DNA of 64,000 bases from NCBI GenBank assembly GCA_965262875.1, contig OZ253569.1, positions 4,340,001 through 4,404,000 on the forward strand, in the 5' to 3' direction. Both the position numbers and the translations under genes were made by a program. This stretch comes from JBALVT01 sp965262875 (lineage in GTDB: Bacteria > Pseudomonadota > Gammaproteobacteria > Pseudomonadales > Halieaceae). Numbering within the stretch: the first letter of the stretch is position 1; each line of letters begins with the position of its first letter. This document shows positions 62,110 to 64,000 of this stretch, piece after piece. The notes beneath the pieces are model-generated. The model was not told where the DNA came from. It searched no databases and saw only the letters and a list, made by a program, of their open reading frames with translations.

Positions 62110-63447
62110 ATGAACAGCCAAACTGTTGGCAATTTCTTCGGGCTCCTGCCCCCGCGGGCTGTGACCTATGCCATGCTTCGTGGCTTGTTCTCTCGTTACC
62201 AACTACCCCCCGGCGATCTCGACGACCTTGAGGCCTTGGAAAAGTCTGACCGCTACTACCTGTTGCATCAGTCAAACCAGGTTGGGCCTATCTTCAAGGC
62301 GGTGGGTCCTGAAAATTTCTGGATTTGCATTACTGGGCTCGGTCGCTGTCGTCGTTTTTTGCAGGAGCACTCAAAGTGTCTGCAGGGTTACATGCATGAT
62401 CTGGAACCGCTGGTACCCAACGGAGCCCTGCGGCGCATGGAGGGTGCTGTTCATCGTAAATATCGCAAGGCGTTGATCTCGGGCATTCAGGTAGAGGATT
62501 TGTTTTGTGATGACGCGCCGCTCTATGCCATTGTTAAGAAAGAGCTCGAGAAGTTTGCCGCCAATCAGGACGGTGGTTCCGACCCAACGGCTGCATGGCG
62601 AGTTGCACTCAACTCTATCGCAACGGCCAGTTTGCTAAAAGTATTTTTTGGCGCCGATCCGGGTAGCCCCTTGTATGAAGCGCTCGTTCGCGGATATCAC
62701 AATCTGGGGCCCTTTGGTCTTGTGTGGAATATAGGCGAACCGCAAGAGATAGCCTTCGGCGAAATACGTGATGCGCTGCGGGAGTTTATAGCGAGCGAGG
62801 CTGGTGGGACATCGGGTGCCTTCGCTAATTCTATTGCAGGTAAGCTCTCGGCCGACAATCTTCTGGACGATACACTCCTTGGCAATTTTATCTACATGAT
62901 TGAAATGGGGCGATACGATCAATCGGGTTTGTTACGTTGGCTAAGTAAATATGCCTGCGCGGAGCCCGTGCTTTTGGAGCGCGTGACGAGCGAGTCAAAA
63001 CAGGTAGCAGACAGTGAACGCTCCTTCGCCAAGGCCTATGTGATGGAAACCCTCCGCAGCGACAAAAGCGAGAGGCTGACGCGAATCGCCCAGCGCGACA
63101 TAGTGTTCGACGGTTATCTGATTCCACGCGGTACCTTTGTGCGTCTGTGTCTCTGGGAAGCTCACCACAGCGCAGAGACTTTCGAGAAGCCTTTTGAGTT
63201 TAATCCCGAACGGTTTTTGCAGACCACCTACAACAGCGAGGAGTACTCTCCTTTTGGTTTGGATCATCACCTTTGTCCTATAGGCGATATTTCCATGAAG
63301 CTGGCGGTAATATTTCTTCGGCAGCTCGGGTCTCGCTACGGGCTTGAAAGCCTGGGGGACGGGCTGCCTATTCGAGGCGCGTATCACTGGGAGCCGGCGA
63401 GCGACTTCGGCGTTCGGCTCTATGATCGTGGAGAATCCGGGCCGTGA
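62110..63447 (+). CDS. Cytochrome P450, divergent, coupled to an NRPS
   Basis: 445 residues. ExxR helix in AYVMETLRSDKSERLTRIAQ, PERF motif in FEKPFEFNPERFLQTTY, and haem-ligand region YSPFGLDHHLCPIGDISMKL with the Cys but Asp, His and Leu where Gly, Arg/His and Arg are usual, and one extra residue before Gly. The I-helix stretch (FIYMIEMGRYDQSGLLRWL) lacks the standard AGxET/D oxygen-activation pair. A P450-fold enzyme with altered or special chemistry is likely. The stop overlaps the next GTG by 4 nt, so it is part of that biosynthetic operon. No ferredoxin gene is visible. Confidence 0.85.
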   Translation: MNSQTVGNFFGLLPPRAVTYAMLRGLFSRYQLPPGDLDDLEALEKSDRYYLLHQSNQVGPIFKAVGPENFWICITGLGRCRRFLQEHSKCLQGYMHDLEPLVPNGALRRMEGAVHRKYRKALISGIQVEDLFCDDAPLYAIVKKELEKFAANQDGGSDPTAAWRVALNSIATASLLKVFFGADPGSPLYEALVRGYHNLGPFGLVWNIGEPQEIAFGEIRDALREFIASEAGGTSGAFANSIAGKLSADNLLDDTLLGNFIYMIEMGRYDQSGLLRWLSKYACAEPVLLERVTSESKQVADSERSFAKAYVMETLRSDKSERLTRIAQRDIVFDGYLIPRGTFVRLCLWEAHHSAETFEKPFEFNPERFLQTTYNSEEYSPFGLDHHLCPIGDISMKLAVIFLRQLGSRYGLESLGDGLPIRGAYHWEPASDFGVRLYDRGESGP

Positions 63448-64000
63448 AAAAAGTACAAGCACAGCACGTGGAACCACTTGTGGAGAATGTTTACTCCCTT
63501 TTCGATTTTCAGGTTCAAACATTCGGCGAAAAAGTAGCGATCATCGCCGAGGATGAATCGGTCACCTATGCCGGGCTGGCGGCGAGAGCTTCGGCGATTG
63601 GAGACTACCTCGCACCCCGCGTATCTCGGGGGCAGGCGATTGGCGTTTTCGTTGCGCGCTCCGTGGATATGATCGCCGCGATGTTGGGCATCTGGAAGTC
63701 CGGTTGTGCCTATGTTCCGCTGGACCCAAATGATCCGCCGGAACGCAATCGACGCATCCTGGAAATTGCCCAATGCGAAATTGTCCTCGCTCATCCGGAT
63801 CTTGAGGGAGTAAAAGTCATAACGGCTTCCAGTAATGCTCAGGGTATCGCTCTGGACATGCTTGATGTTCGGGAGATTTCGAAGCAGTGCACTTCGGCAA
63901 GTGCTGAGCCCCGCGTGGTAGAAAATTCTCTTGATAGTAACGCTCTGGCTTATGTGATGTTTACCTCTGGCAGCAGCGGGGCGCCCAAGGGTGTAGAGGT
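63444..64000 (+). CDS. NRPS-type adenylation domain protein, N-terminal part (window end)
   Basis: GTG start overlapping the P450 stop (GTGA). Reads QTFGEKVAIIAEDESVTYAG LAARASAIGDYL (A1-like), GVFVARSVDMIAAMLGIWKS GCAYVPLDPNDPPERNRRIL (core A2), and ALAYVMFTSGSSGAPKGVEV (core A3, P-loop). Typical of amino-acid-activating domains of nonribosomal peptide synthetases. No condensation domain precedes it, so it is an initiation or stand-alone module. The specificity pocket and carrier domain lie beyond the window. Confidence 0.92.
   Translation, partial: MKKVQAQHVEPLVENVYSLFDFQVQTFGEKVAIIAEDESVTYAGLAARASAIGDYLAPRVSRGQAIGVFVARSVDMIAAMLGIWKSGCAYVPLDPNDPPERNRRILEIAQCEIVLAHPDLEGVKVITASSNAQGIALDMLDVREISKQCTSASAEPRVVENSLDSNALAYVMFTSGSSGAPKGVE

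Overview
The window looks like a chromosomal contig from a gammaproteobacterium with lipid and CoA metabolism. Pointers are a DUF2058 protein, lipoprotein amidohydrolases, crotonase-family enzymes, a DUF2889 and a DUF1214 gene, and an acyl-CoA carboxylase subunit. A Cellvibrionales-like marine relative is plausible, but that is inference. No rRNA, tRNA or origin was seen.

Region 1 (1-44,690) is an insertion-sequence graveyard. I resolve about 18 elements or fragments: IS66 x2, IS30 x3, ISL3 x2, IS21, ISKra4, an IS4/IS701-like element x2, an unclassified DDE element, IS1182 x3, a DDE element with a DUF6788 gene, IS630 x2, IS5 x2, IS256 x2 and IS3. At 6.5-13.4 kb they nest four deep: IS30 sits in an IS4-like element, which sits in ISKra4, which truncates IS21. 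The host genes between them are mostly broken. Those that look like a former acyl-CoA or steroid-type catabolic locus are a MarR regulator, three enoyl-CoA hydratase-like genes, DUF2889, a PPOX-fold protein, a ThuA-like protein, DUF1214, a SnoaL-like protein and an amidohydrolase. Several are restored exactly when the IS and one target duplication are removed. A second group (2.9-3.6 kb and 29-36.4 kb) looks like a dead defence-type island: an AAA ATPase fragment, a HelD/UvrD-like helicase cut by three elements, a McrB-like AAA ATPase with a possible EVE-like domain, and an apparently intact yefM-yoeB toxin-antitoxin pair. Next to that pair lie a probable group II intron 5' end, an attC-like half-site and a single CRISPR-repeat-like sequence.

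Region 2 (44,700-64,000) changes sharply. It has no IS and mostly intact, tightly packed genes: a HAD phosphatase, two lipoprotein YtcJ-type amidohydrolases, a lipoprotein with a threefold internal repeat, a lipoprotein carrying a GspG-like pseudopilin domain, a VOC protein, a carboxyltransferase, an SRPBCC protein overlapping an amidohydrolase, DUF2058, a CehA/McbA-type PHP hydrolase (one frameshift), a patatin-like lipase, an FAD dehydrogenase and a third amidohydrolase.

The window ends in the start of a probable biosynthetic operon: an unusual cytochrome P450 overlapping by 4 nt an NRPS-type adenylation domain that runs off the end. The contrast between the two halves suggests a genome undergoing IS expansion and gene loss while retaining a secondary-metabolite locus.
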